Assembly: GCF_036492835.1 (NCBI RefSeq)
Contig: NZ_AP025314.1
Span: forward strand, 558,001-622,000
Direction: 5' to 3'
Length of the DNA: 64,000 bases
Source: Fulvitalea axinellae
GTDB taxonomy: Bacteria; Bacteroidota; Bacteroidia; Cytophagales; Cyclobacteriaceae
Part shown: in pieces, positions 1 to 8,406 of the stretch
Numbering within the stretch: the first letter of the stretch is position 1
How the letters are laid out: each line of letters opens with the position of its first letter
Position numbers and translations under genes: made by a program
The notes under the pieces: model-generated
The model's input: the letters and a program-made list of their open reading frames with translations, nothing else
Database searches by the model: none
What the model was told of the DNA's origin: nothing

Positions 1-3000
1 GAAGAGGGGAAAGCTATATCCGGTTCGGTGAAGAATGATCAGGGAGAGGGCCTTCCCGGGGTCAATGTCATGATCAAGGGCACTACCAAAGGGGCCGTTA
101 CTGACGTGGACGGACGGTTTACGATCAAGGTGAAGAAATCGGATGTGCTGTCTATCACCTATATTGGACATAAGGCTCAGGAAATCCTTGTGGGAAACAG
201 AACGTCGCTGGATATTATCCTTCAGGAGGATATGACAGAGCTCGAACAGGTGGTGGTCGTAGGTTACGGGATTCAGAAAAAGGTGAATATCACTGGCGCT
301 ATCGATGTGGTGACCGCCAAAGAATTGGAGAATAGGCCCGTGGCCAATGTGCAACAGGCTTTGCAGGGCGCGGCGCCGGGCTTGGCTTTGAATGTGGGCT
401 CTGGCGGTGGCGAGATGGACGCTGCTATGAATATGAATATCCGTGGCGTCGGTTCCATTAGTAATGAAGACAGCGATGGTGACCCTTTCGTGTTGGTGGA
501 CGGAATGCCGTTGAACAGTCTCGCTGATATGAACAAGATCAACCCGAACGATATCGAAAGCGTTTCGGTGCTTAAAGATGCCGCCTCTACCGCTATTTAC
601 GGTTCGCGTGCCGCTTTCGGTGTTATTCTTATCACTACCAAGAGCGGTTCGGCCACTGACGGTTTTTCGGTGAATTACTCCAGCAATTTTGTAGTGGCTT
701 CCCCGGTGAAAACACCTCAGCAAATGAGTTCATTGGAATGGGGTAATTATATGAACGCGGCTTATGTTAACGAAGGAAAAAATCCGGCGTTCGGTGATGA
801 GTTGATGCAACGGATAACCGATTATATCAATGATCCGGAGAATACTCCCGAAACGGTACCTAATTCCAAAGGAACAAACTGGGCGGGAAACTATGCCAAC
901 GCCAATAGGAACTGGTACGAGACATTTTACAAAGACAACACCAGTTGGCAACAACATAACCTGAGCTTGGCTGGAAAACAAAAGCACACGCAGTATTACC
1001 TTTCGGGCGCTTTCTTTCAACGGGAAGGTTTGTTGAGATTCGGTGACGAACAACAGGATCGTTACACTTTTAATGGCAAGATCTCGACTAAGGTGACTGA
1101 CAAAGTCAAGGTAAGCCTGAACTCTACGGTATCGCACATTAAGTACGATTTGCCGTCATACTTTGCGGGTAATCGGGACCTTTTTTTGCACAACGTGGCT
1201 AGAACTTGGCCAAACAAAGCCTTGAGATCTCCTAATGGCGGTTATGTGGAGGGCCGGGTAGCCGGTTTGGTAGAAGGAGGCCGTGCTGAGAAGATCGACG
1301 ACGCTTATACGAATATACTCTCTGTGGAGGTGGAGCCGCTTAAAGGGTTGAAATTCACCGGTACGTTGAATCATCGGTACACAAACAAGCGGGAGGAGTC
1401 TTTCAAGTCAAAGTATGGATATACGTTGCCTAACGGAGATTTTAAGTATCATAACTCAAAAACCAGCTATACGACCTCAAATAATCAAAGGGTGTATATT
1501 TCTCCCACGGTTATAGGTTCTTATGAGCGTACCGTAGAAAAGCATTTCTTTAAGGTGCTTGGAGGGTTTCAGCAGGACTATTATTACTCGAAGTACAGTA
1601 GGCTTTCGAAGGATGATCTTGTAACGACTGAGGTTCCGGCTATCGGTACGGCTTTGGGCGAGACGCTTAACGGAAAGGAAAGCAAAAGCGAATGGTCCAC
1701 CAGAGGTTTTTTTGGACGTTTGAACTATAACTACCAAGAAAAGTATTTGGTGGAGGCTAATTTCCGCTATGACGCTTCATCAAAATTCGCAAGCGAAGAC
1801 CGTTGGGGTTTCTTCCCTTCTTTTTCTTTGGGCTACAATATAGCCAAGGAAAATTTCTGGCCGGTACCGCAAATCGGAGTGATGAAGTTTAGGGCCTCTT
1901 ACGGTGCCTTGGGCAACCAGAATGTAGCGGCCAACCTTTTTTCCGCAAGGATGAAAATCAGGACAAAGTCTACAAACCCGAGATACAATTGGATCGGGGA
2001 CAATGGCAGGCGTTTGGGGATTTACGCACCGGACCTAATCAGTACAGACCTTACTTGGGAAACTGTTACGACAAAAAACATTGGACTTGATATGGCGGCT
2101 TTCGATAATAGGCTGACACTGGGAGTTGACGCTTTTGTGCGTGAAACTACGGATATGATCGGTCCGGCGGAATCGTATTCCGCAAGGTTGGGCACTTCGG
2201 CTCCGAAATCTAATAACGCTGAGCTTAGTACCAAAGGATTCGAAATTTCTGTAGGCTGGAAAGGAAACGTAGGAAGCTTGTCTTATAACGCGCGTTTCAA
2301 TATCGGTAATGCGATGACCGAGATTACGAGCTACAGAAACCCCGAAAAGTATCTGGGAAGTGGCCGGGGTAACTATTACGAAGGACGTAAACTGGGTGAA
2401 ATCTGGGGTTATAGAACCCACGGAATATTCCAGACTGACGACGAGGCGAAAGCGTGGCATGACCAATCGTATATTCGCAAGAAACCGTTTGAGGCGGGAG
2501 ATATCGGCTATGAGGACCTTAACGGCGACGGTAAAATCGACAGAGGCGACCTGACTGTGGATAATCCGGGCGATATGGAAATTATTGGAAACAGCACGGC
2601 GCAGTTCCCTTATTCTTTCCAGTTTGGCGCTAATTGGAAAGGGTTTGATTTTTCAATGTTGTGGCAAGGAATCGGCAAGCGTGACGTAGCGCCTGGTGGT
2701 CCGTTCTTCTATGGAGCTTCAGGCGGAAAGTGGCAGATGATGGGCCTGGAAGAGCATCTTGACTATTGGACTCCGGAGAATCCTAACGCGTACTTTGCCC
2801 GTCCGCTGATTGACAATGAGGAAAAGAACCAGCAGACTCAGACACGCTACCTACAGGATGCCTCATACCTCAGGCTTAAGAACCTTCAGGTGGGTTATAA
2901 CCTTCCGAAGAGCGTACTTTCGGTTCTTCACCTGGAACAGTTCAGGATTTATGTGGCGGCTGAGAACATCCTCACGTTTACTGACCTGATTGATAGCCTT

Positions 3001-3096
3001 GACCCCGAAACGGTCAGTGGCCGTTGGTTCGGTAGTACGGGAAAGGTTTATCCTCTCCAAAAGACCATGTCTGTAGGCGTTAACATCAAGTTGTAA
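1..3096 (+). CDS. SusC/RagA-family TonB-dependent outer membrane receptor (5' truncated)
   Basis: The reading frame is open from base 1, with E-E-G-K-A-I-S-G-S-V preceding the first in-frame GTG at 28. The true start therefore lies upstream of the window. The visible part opens with a carboxypeptidase-D-regulatory-like beta domain (GVNVMIKGTTKGAVTDVDG). The TonB plug follows, with VVVVGYG and the SusC signature around INPNDIESVSVLKDAASTAI and YGSRAAFGVILITTKSG. The remainder is a long beta-barrel ending in SVGVNIKL. By family, such proteins form the outer-membrane transporter that takes up oligosaccharides with a SusD lid. The susD gene follows after 18 bases, so the two are co-transcribed. 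Substrate cannot be told from sequence. A signal peptide and any N-terminal signalling domain would lie outside the window. Confidence 0.97.
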   Translation, partial: EEGKAISGSVKNDQGEGLPGVNVMIKGTTKGAVTDVDGRFTIKVKKSDVLSITYIGHKAQEILVGNRTSLDIILQEDMTELEQVVVVGYGIQKKVNITGAIDVVTAKELENRPVANVQQALQGAAPGLALNVGSGGGEMDAAMNMNIRGVGSISNEDSDGDPFVLVDGMPLNSLADMNKINPNDIESVSVLKDAASTAIYGSRAAFGVILITTKSGSATDGFSVNYSSNFVVASPVKTPQQMSSLEWGNYMNAAYVNEGKNPAFGDELMQRITDYINDPENTPETVPNSKGTNWAGNYANANRNWYETFYKDNTSWQQHNLSLAGKQKHTQYYLSGAFFQREGLLRFGDEQQDRYTFNGKISTKVTDKVKVSLNSTVSHIKYDLPSYFAGNRDLFLHNVARTWPNKALRSPNGGYVEGRVAGLVEGGRAEKIDDAYTNILSVEVEPLKGLKFTGTLNHRYTNKREESFKSKYGYTLPNGDFKYHNSKTSYTTSNNQRVYISPTVIGSYERTVEKHFFKVLGGFQQDYYYSKYSRLSKDDLVTTEVPAIGTALGETLNGKESKSEWSTRGFFGRLNYNYQEKYLVEANFRYDASSKFASEDRWGFFPSFSLGYNIAKENFWPVPQIGVMKFRASYGALGNQNVAANLFSARMKIRTKSTNPRYNWIGDNGRRLGIYAPDLISTDLTWETVTTKNIGLDMAAFDNRLTLGVDAFVRETTDMIGPAESYSARLGTSAPKSNNAELSTKGFEISVGWKGNVGSLSYNARFNIGNAMTEITSYRNPEKYLGSGRGNYYEGRKLGEIWGYRTHGIFQTDDEAKAWHDQSYIRKKPFEAGDIGYEDLNGDGKIDRGDLTVDNPGDMEIIGNSTAQFPYSFQFGANWKGFDFSMLWQGIGKRDVAPGGPFFYGASGGKWQMMGLEEHLDYWTPENPNAYFARPLIDNEEKNQQTQTRYLQDASYLRLKNLQVGYNLPKSVLSVLHLEQFRIYVAAENILTFTDLIDSLDPETVSGRWFGSTGKVYPLQKTMSVGVNIKL

Positions 3097-3114
3097 TTTT
3101 TAAGGCTTAGAATT

Positions 3115-4866
3115 ATGAAAAGGATATATTTATTGCTGGCAGGGCTCGTATTATTCGCCTCTTGCGATAACGGATTTTTGGATAGGCCTTCACTGGACGA
3201 GGTGACCGACGACAACTACTGGACCAGTGTCAATGACCTTATTTCCTATAATGACAAGTACTTTGAGGCTTTTCCAAAGCACAGTGGTTGGAGTAGCTTT
3301 ACATTTTACAGTGACAGAAACAGTGACAATTTCATTCACACTTCCTATGACTCGCACTTGGCGGGTATTACCGAAGTGCCGGTGACGAGTAACAGTTATG
3401 GAACTCCGTGGGAATGGATTCGCGAGACAAATATCTTTTTTGAAAACGTGGGCAGGGTTAACCCGAGCGAAGGACAGAAAGAGATAGACCATTATACGGG
3501 TGAGAATCATTTCTTTCGGGCGTGGTTCTACTTTGGCTTGTTAAAGCGTTACGGTAGCGTGGCTATTGTCACAAAACCCCTGAACGTAAATTCGGAAGAG
3601 CTTACGGCTCCAAGGGACAGTAGAACTGCTGTGGCCGACTTTATCATCTCTGACCTTGACAAAGCGATAGAGCTATTAAAGCCTAGTAGTGAGGCGAACG
3701 CTTTTCGGATTACCAAGGAAATAGCTTTGCTTTTCAAATCTAGGGTTTGCTTGTATGAAGGAACTTGGGAGAAATACCATACGGGGACAGTGTTCGGTGT
3801 TGATGGTTCTGATGGGAAAAAGTACCTGACAATTGCGGCCGAAGTGGCGGGAGAGCTTATTGATGGAAAGGCTCATTCGGTATATATGGGCAGCGCTCCG
3901 GAAACGGCTTACCATAATCTGTTCAACAAGACCAACTATGGCAGTGTCTCGGAAGTCATGCTTTGGAAACAATACAGTGTGGACGAAGGTGTAACCCACA
4001 ACCTAAACAACCGGATTCCGCAACAGGGCATGAGCTTCGGGCTTACGAAGTCATTGGTAGAGTCGTATTTGGATACTGAAGGCAATCCTGTAGCTTCATC
4101 AAATCTCTTTGACTGGACCACAGCTGAAAAAAGCTTGTCAACTGTGGTCAAGGATCGTGATCCGCGTTTGGCACAGTCGGTATTGTCTCCGGGAACGGTA
4201 ATGCAAGTTCGTGAAAATGGAGAGGAAGTAATTTTTGATGTTCCTGTTCTGTTTGGTGACGGAGAGAACCAAACCTCTACAGGATATCAGTTATATAAAG
4301 GAGGGTCTACGGACCCTGCTCAATACAGCGGGAAGAATGTGGGTACGGTAGGATCGATAATCTTCCGTTACGCCGAGGCTTTGCTTAATTATGCCGAAGC
4401 CAAGGCGGAATTGGGAACCCTCGCTCAAGCGGATTTGGACAAGTCAATCAACAAATTGCGTGAACGTGTTGGGATGCCCCATATGACTTTGGGCAATCTT
4501 CCGTCCGACCCTAACAAGAATTTCCCCGAGCTTAGCGACTTGATAAACGAAGTGCGTCGCGAACGCCGGGTAGAGCTGGCTATGGAAGGATTCCGTTTCG
4601 ACGATTTGATGCGTTGGAGAGCGCATAAGCTACTTGTCGGGAAGCGCCCTAAAGGCTTCAAGTTCGTGGGGAGTGATCTGGAGAATGCTTATGAAGGAGT
4701 GAAGTTGGGCGAGAACCTCTTTGTGGATACGGAAGGTTATATCGATCCGTACCAGAAATCCTTGCCTGCCGGTTACGCTTTTAATCCGGACCGGGATTAT
4801 CTTTTCCCTATACCGTCGGAAGAGTTTTCCTTGAATCCTAATATGGAGCAAAATCCGGGCTGGTAA
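3115..4866 (+). CDS. SusD/RagB-family glycan-binding lipoprotein
   Basis: A 583-residue protein with a lipoprotein signal peptide (LLLAGLVLFASC, Cys17 as lipidation site). It forms the extracellular lid of the SusCD importer. Family hallmarks are visible: the helical segment IIFRYAEALLNYAEAKAELG around residues 413-432, the INEVRRERRVELAMEGFRF motif near 480, and the C-terminal YLFPIPSEEFSLNPNMEQNP segment that ends nearly all SusD proteins. Length is normal for the family. It starts 18 bases after susC and is followed by a strong terminator, so susCD is a self-contained transcription unit on the downstream side. Confidence 0.97.
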   Translation: MKRIYLLLAGLVLFASCDNGFLDRPSLDEVTDDNYWTSVNDLISYNDKYFEAFPKHSGWSSFTFYSDRNSDNFIHTSYDSHLAGITEVPVTSNSYGTPWEWIRETNIFFENVGRVNPSEGQKEIDHYTGENHFFRAWFYFGLLKRYGSVAIVTKPLNVNSEELTAPRDSRTAVADFIISDLDKAIELLKPSSEANAFRITKEIALLFKSRVCLYEGTWEKYHTGTVFGVDGSDGKKYLTIAAEVAGELIDGKAHSVYMGSAPETAYHNLFNKTNYGSVSEVMLWKQYSVDEGVTHNLNNRIPQQGMSFGLTKSLVESYLDTEGNPVASSNLFDWTTAEKSLSTVVKDRDPRLAQSVLSPGTVMQVRENGEEVIFDVPVLFGDGENQTSTGYQLYKGGSTDPAQYSGKNVGTVGSIIFRYAEALLNYAEAKAELGTLAQADLDKSINKLRERVGMPHMTLGNLPSDPNKNFPELSDLINEVRRERRVELAMEGFRFDDLMRWRAHKLLVGKRPKGFKFVGSDLENAYEGVKLGENLFVDTEGYIDPYQKSLPAGYAFNPDRDYLFPIPSEEFSLNPNMEQNPGW

Positions 4867-4876
4867 CAGTAGTGTG

Positions 4877-4917
4877 GAAGCAACGCTTTAGTGGCGTTGC
4901 TTCTCACTTTATTTTTG
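4877..4917 (+). terminator. Rho-independent terminator after susD
   Basis: A perfect 10-bp stem GAAGCAACGC / GCGTTGCTTC (4877-4886 and 4894-4903) with a 7-base loop, followed by a T-rich run. It separates susCD from the next lipoprotein gene. Confidence 0.85.
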
Positions 4918-5003
4918 TACAAAATTAATGTTTGAAATATTTAAGCGGTCAATCGAAGCTGGTTAGTGATGTTATTTTATTGAATTCCTAAACCGTATTT
5001 TTT

Positions 5004-6449
5004 ATGGAAGCTAAGACATTTCGCTATCTCTGGATATTTGTGTTCTTTTTTGCGTGCGACAATAAGATTGATGACACTTCTCCTCCGCAAATCGAGCGAA
5101 TCGAGCAACAGGGGAGTGATTCCGAACAAGCCTCTCCCGAGGAATTATTGCCCCAAGGACCTATGCCTTCGGTTAATGCGATACCGGTTAGCCATTATCC
5201 TATTGACCTGAAAAAACCGCCTCGTAGGGTTAAATTTAGAAACGGGGACGAATTTGACGTTTTTCGTTATTGGTGGGATGGAGCGACATCCATCAATTTG
5301 CCAAGTGACATAGCGGATGATATCGATAAAGAAGACGGCTGGGAGGTACTGTTTAATACGATTCGGGAGTATGACCACACGACAGGCACAGGCATTACCC
5401 AAGAGCCTTTGGTCATATTATATAACCGATACAGAGGCATTCTTAGGTGTTTTTACTTTTATATTGACGAAGCGAATATTGGAAATGACTTAGTGGCTGT
5501 GATGAGTCTGGGGCCAGAGGCTCCAAGTTGGTTTAACCAGCCACACAAGGGACAGTCAAGTCCAATCAATGAGAGCCCTCGGCGCAAGCAGATTTATAGT
5601 TTTCCTTGGCCTACGAATATTAAGACTCATGTGGGACTAACGAAACACACTTGGTACGCTTTTGAGTTTGACGTTTCCTGTTATGATTCCAAAACCGTAG
5701 ACAATTTTACGTTTGCGATCCAACCTATACAAAGGGTAAATCGACAGATTGCGGGAAGAATTAAACAGAACGCGTCATATACAGACGGAGCCAAAAAGTT
5801 TGGTGTAGCTCTGCCCTCTAAACGGAGCTTGGGCGTCTTTAATTTACCCGTAAAACCAATGGTTTACGGTGAAGAACAAATAGTTCCGAAAGCCAGCTTG
5901 TTGAGAACTGCCGAAACTTTCTCAGGACGTAGTTTCGTCGAAAAATATTGTTATACCCAGAAGTACGAACTGTCTTCGGATATCGCGATCAATTATAATC
6001 CCGATGTGTTAGAACAAGCTGATGTCAGTGCTGTGTTCGAACTGGTTTATGTTCACCAAAACAAGGACTTCGATATCGAAGCCTCGGGTGATAAGGGAAT
6101 GGATGAGTATAATAATATACTGAGTTTGTTGGGCTACTTGGTTGGCGTAGATGTTTCTTCAATAAAACTTTCAGAAGGAAGTGAAGTGTGGGGAATAAAG
6201 TCGTTTCAACTGATAGCTGATACGGATTTTCAAGGTCTTTATGGTATTGAGGAAAAGAGTTGGAAAGGCCAAAGGGAATTTATGCTTTTAAAGCCGTCGA
6301 ACGCTGTTTTCGCTAAAGTCAGAGTTAAAATAAGCCCCAAAAACGGCCGTGCCCCAATTTTTCTCCAGAGGATATTCCCCGTCCAAATTGAGGAAAACAA
6401 TACCCGAAATCCCGTGCCGTATGGGTGGGGTAAACAGGGAAGCAAATAG
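5004..6449 (+). CDS. Exported lipoprotein of unknown function, downstream of susCD
   Basis: A 481-residue protein with a short lipoprotein-type signal (RYLWIFVFFFAC, Cys18). No enzyme motif was recognised. After an acidic, proline-rich linker (residues 25-60) it looks beta-rich, which fits a surface carbohydrate-binding or SusE/F-like accessory protein, but no specific family was identified. ATG at 5004 is the only start that gives the signal peptide. It follows susD by 138 bases including a strong hairpin, so its expression relative to susCD may be reduced or independent. A second hairpin with a T-run closes it. Position suggests, but does not prove, a role in the same glycan system. Confidence 0.8.
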   Translation: MEAKTFRYLWIFVFFFACDNKIDDTSPPQIERIEQQGSDSEQASPEELLPQGPMPSVNAIPVSHYPIDLKKPPRRVKFRNGDEFDVFRYWWDGATSINLPSDIADDIDKEDGWEVLFNTIREYDHTTGTGITQEPLVILYNRYRGILRCFYFYIDEANIGNDLVAVMSLGPEAPSWFNQPHKGQSSPINESPRRKQIYSFPWPTNIKTHVGLTKHTWYAFEFDVSCYDSKTVDNFTFAIQPIQRVNRQIAGRIKQNASYTDGAKKFGVALPSKRSLGVFNLPVKPMVYGEEQIVPKASLLRTAETFSGRSFVEKYCYTQKYELSSDIAINYNPDVLEQADVSAVFELVYVHQNKDFDIEASGDKGMDEYNNILSLLGYLVGVDVSSIKLSEGSEVWGIKSFQLIADTDFQGLYGIEEKSWKGQREFMLLKPSNAVFAKVRVKISPKNGRAPIFLQRIFPVQIEENNTRNPVPYGWGKQGSK

Positions 6450-6457
6450 CTTTGACA

Positions 6458-6496
6458 AACGGGACCCATAACTCGCCTTGGGTACCCGTTTTTTGT
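6458..6496 (+). terminator. Terminator after the 5004 lipoprotein gene
   Basis: The arms AACGGGACCC (6458-6467) and GGGTACCCGTT (6480-6490) pair with one bulged base, followed directly by a T-run. It lies between a plus-strand and a minus-strand gene and may work both ways. Confidence 0.75.
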
Positions 6497-6531
6497 TTAG
6501 ATGATCGTACCTTAAAACTTTTTACGGTCCT

Positions 6532-7062
6532 TTAGCCAGAGTGGACAGTCGCTGTCTTGGCAACATACTTCTTCCCCAAAAACATAACCGATCCGCTACC
6601 CAGTTTTCCAGTCATCATATAGGTGTTGAGGTATTTTTCCATCGCTTCCGTGTAGCAGTGGATAGTGGCTTTGCATTCGGCTATTCTGATGTTTTTCAGA
6701 ACATCGCGCACGGTTGGCGATAGGCCGGCGTCGGTGTAATAGCTTTTTACCGAGGCCAATTTGGCCTTGAGCTTCAGGGCTTCCGCTTCCAGTTCCATTT
6801 TCACGATTGGCTGAGAGATCCTTTTCACTTGGCTTTCTAACAGCTTGACCCTGTTTTGTAATGTATTGACAAGCTCGTCCTGACGCCGTAGCTGTTCCGA
6901 GTATCTGTCCGGGCGGTGCAGGAGTGCCATTAGCGTTATGTTTTTCTCTTCGATAATCAGCTCCACTTGTGAGAGAACCTCTTGGCACTCGCTTAGGTTT
7001 TTGGCTACCAAAGTATAGTGCTCGGGAGCCAAGATTTTGTCCGGGTCGATGGTATAGGGCAT
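6532..7062 (-). CDS. Coiled-coil protein of unknown function
   Basis: About 176 residues from the preferred start MPYTIDPDK at 7062; an in-frame start at 7128 adds 22 atypical residues. The middle (roughly residues 35-130 of the short form) is rich in Leu/Glu/Lys/Arg heptads, including a long segment around QDELVNTLQNRVKLLESQV, predicting a coiled coil. There is no signal peptide and no known catalytic motif. The C-terminal part (AMEKYLNTYMMTGKLGSG) is unrecognised. It lies downstream, on the same strand, of an orphan IS30-type HTH protein gene, with about 450 bases between them. Association is inferred only from orientation and similar base composition. Confidence 0.6.
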   Translation of the reverse strand: MPYTIDPDKILAPEHYTLVAKNLSECQEVLSQVELIIEEKNITLMALLHRPDRYSEQLRRQDELVNTLQNRVKLLESQVKRISQPIVKMELEAEALKLKAKLASVKSYYTDAGLSPTVRDVLKNIRIAECKATIHCYTEAMEKYLNTYMMTGKLGSGSVMFLGKKYVAKTATVHSG

Positions 7063-7128
7063 AATGTGTTCCGGTGAGTGGTGCGAGTTGCGGATTGTTC
7101 CGATAGTTTTCTTCTTGGTTGGCAGCAA

Positions 7129-7518
7129 GATTTATGCCGGCTAAGAGGAGATACACACGGTAGGTAACTGAAAACAGTGCGAAAAAAGGCGTAAACCTTA
7201 CGGCCTTCGGATGTGGGCGGTGATACTTGGAGAGCGTGTAACGTGAGGTGAGATTATATGGTAGATTACAGCGGGCAGGATGAATGGTGTTAGCCTTTTC
7301 ACTCGCTTGGAATGCATCGGACGTACGTGAGCAAGCGCAACGGGTGACCGGAAACGCTATGGCAAAGGGCCTAAGGGTAAAAAGGGAAGTGTTGAGGGCA
7401 AGGCATTGTTGGGAAGAGTCGGAATTTACGGCTGTGGCGATACTTTTTGGAAACGATTGAGGGTCTAAGTGCCGAAAGAATGTGGTGGCGATTACAGTTT
7501 CCGGGATTTTGCGCAGAA
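7129..7518. other. Gene-poor spacer between two minus-strand genes
   Basis: About 390 bases of moderately GC-rich DNA. Open frames here are short and have implausible compositions. I see no convincing RNA gene or terminator. It could be the remains of a third gene or a long untranslated region of the IS30-HTH unit. Confidence 0.4.
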
Positions 7519-8094
7519 TTATGCCGCGCTTCGGTCATATCTGCCGATGCGGAGGCTGTCGGGGGAGGGGTGTGTAGCCGTGAATTGTGGAGGGGAGACG
7601 TGTCGTCCGTTACTTATTGGCTTGGCTTTGGCGTGCCGGGCGTTGATTTCCATTTGGAGAGCCAGTAGGGCCAAGTCTTCACGGATGCTGAATATATTGT
7701 TCGGCTTTTCTTGGGGAGCGAACAGTGAGGGCCTTCGCATGCGTTTTATCAACTGAAAAGCCGGAAAGGATTCCCTTGTGCGATAGTAATCGTTAAGGTC
7801 GGAAAGCCAGCGGGTCAGGTTTCGGTCGCCGTTATGAAGGTAGTACCGTAGCCGGAGATGCCGTGGTTTGCCGTATATGGCGCCACAGACGGCCATGCGT
7901 TTGCGTGCCTTGAAAAGTTTGTGGGCGGTTTCCGCGCAGTAATGCGGACCCATGCCGTTGCGTACCAGTTCCCGGCTAATGGTGGAAGGAGCCCTACGTA
8001 TGGCCTTGGCGATCCAGCGCACGGACATGTCATAGCCTGTATAGCGCGCTATAAAGATTCGTTCGGCTTGTGATAGTTGGTTGTACGTGCGCAT
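7519..8094 (-). CDS. Orphan IS30-type helix-turn-helix protein lacking a DDE domain
   Basis: A 191-residue protein. Residues 1-45 match the IS30-family N-terminal HTH_38 pattern: LSQAERIFIARY, then the turn around SVRWIAKAIRRAPSTISREL. The next stretch, PHYCAETAHKLFKARKRMA, resembles the residues after the HTH in IS30 transposases. From about residue 80 it diverges, and there is no room for the DDE integrase core, since IS30 transposases are usually over 300 residues. The C-terminal half contains RWLSDLNDYYRTRESFPAFQ and a basic tail. No IS30 terminal repeats were seen nearby. It may be a DNA-binding regulator descended from a transposase, or a decayed transposase. The frame is intact, which favours a retained function. 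Confidence 0.65.
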   Translation of the reverse strand: MRTYNQLSQAERIFIARYTGYDMSVRWIAKAIRRAPSTISRELVRNGMGPHYCAETAHKLFKARKRMAVCGAIYGKPRHLRLRYYLHNGDRNLTRWLSDLNDYYRTRESFPAFQLIKRMRRPSLFAPQEKPNNIFSIREDLALLALQMEINARHAKAKPISNGRHVSPPQFTATHPSPDSLRIGRYDRSAA

Positions 8095-8406
8095 GGCTCA
8101 GCAATAGTATATGAGATACTGCGCATAGGCTATGCCGTTTAAGGGAGCGGTCAGGGAAGCGGATGTTTGTGGTATGGCTTTTTGGGGCTGTTTCTTGAAA
8201 TGTCCGGTTTACTTTTTCGCGAAAATGTTACAATCGTTGTTTTCGTGTTTGGCCTCTCCAAAACATTGGGTTTCATTGGACTTTCCTTAGGCTTTTTTCG
8301 TTTCTTAGGTCTGATTTTCTGATAAGTAGGGAGCTGGCCACAAACGTCGTGTCATTTAGGGGGAGCCCAGGCCCTGCGCAGAATGTGAGCTTTTAACTTT
8401 TGACAA
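8095..8406. other. Divergent intergenic region upstream of GH92
   Basis: About 310 bases between the divergently transcribed HTH gene and the GH92 gene. It must hold both promoters. No clear palindromic operator or riboswitch was seen, and no convincing small ORF. Confidence 0.4.

Noticed and set aside
6596..7156. 186-codon minus-strand frame overlapping the coiled-coil gene
   Set aside because: Arg/Gly/Pro-rich product in an alternative frame; the coiled-coil frame has natural protein composition.
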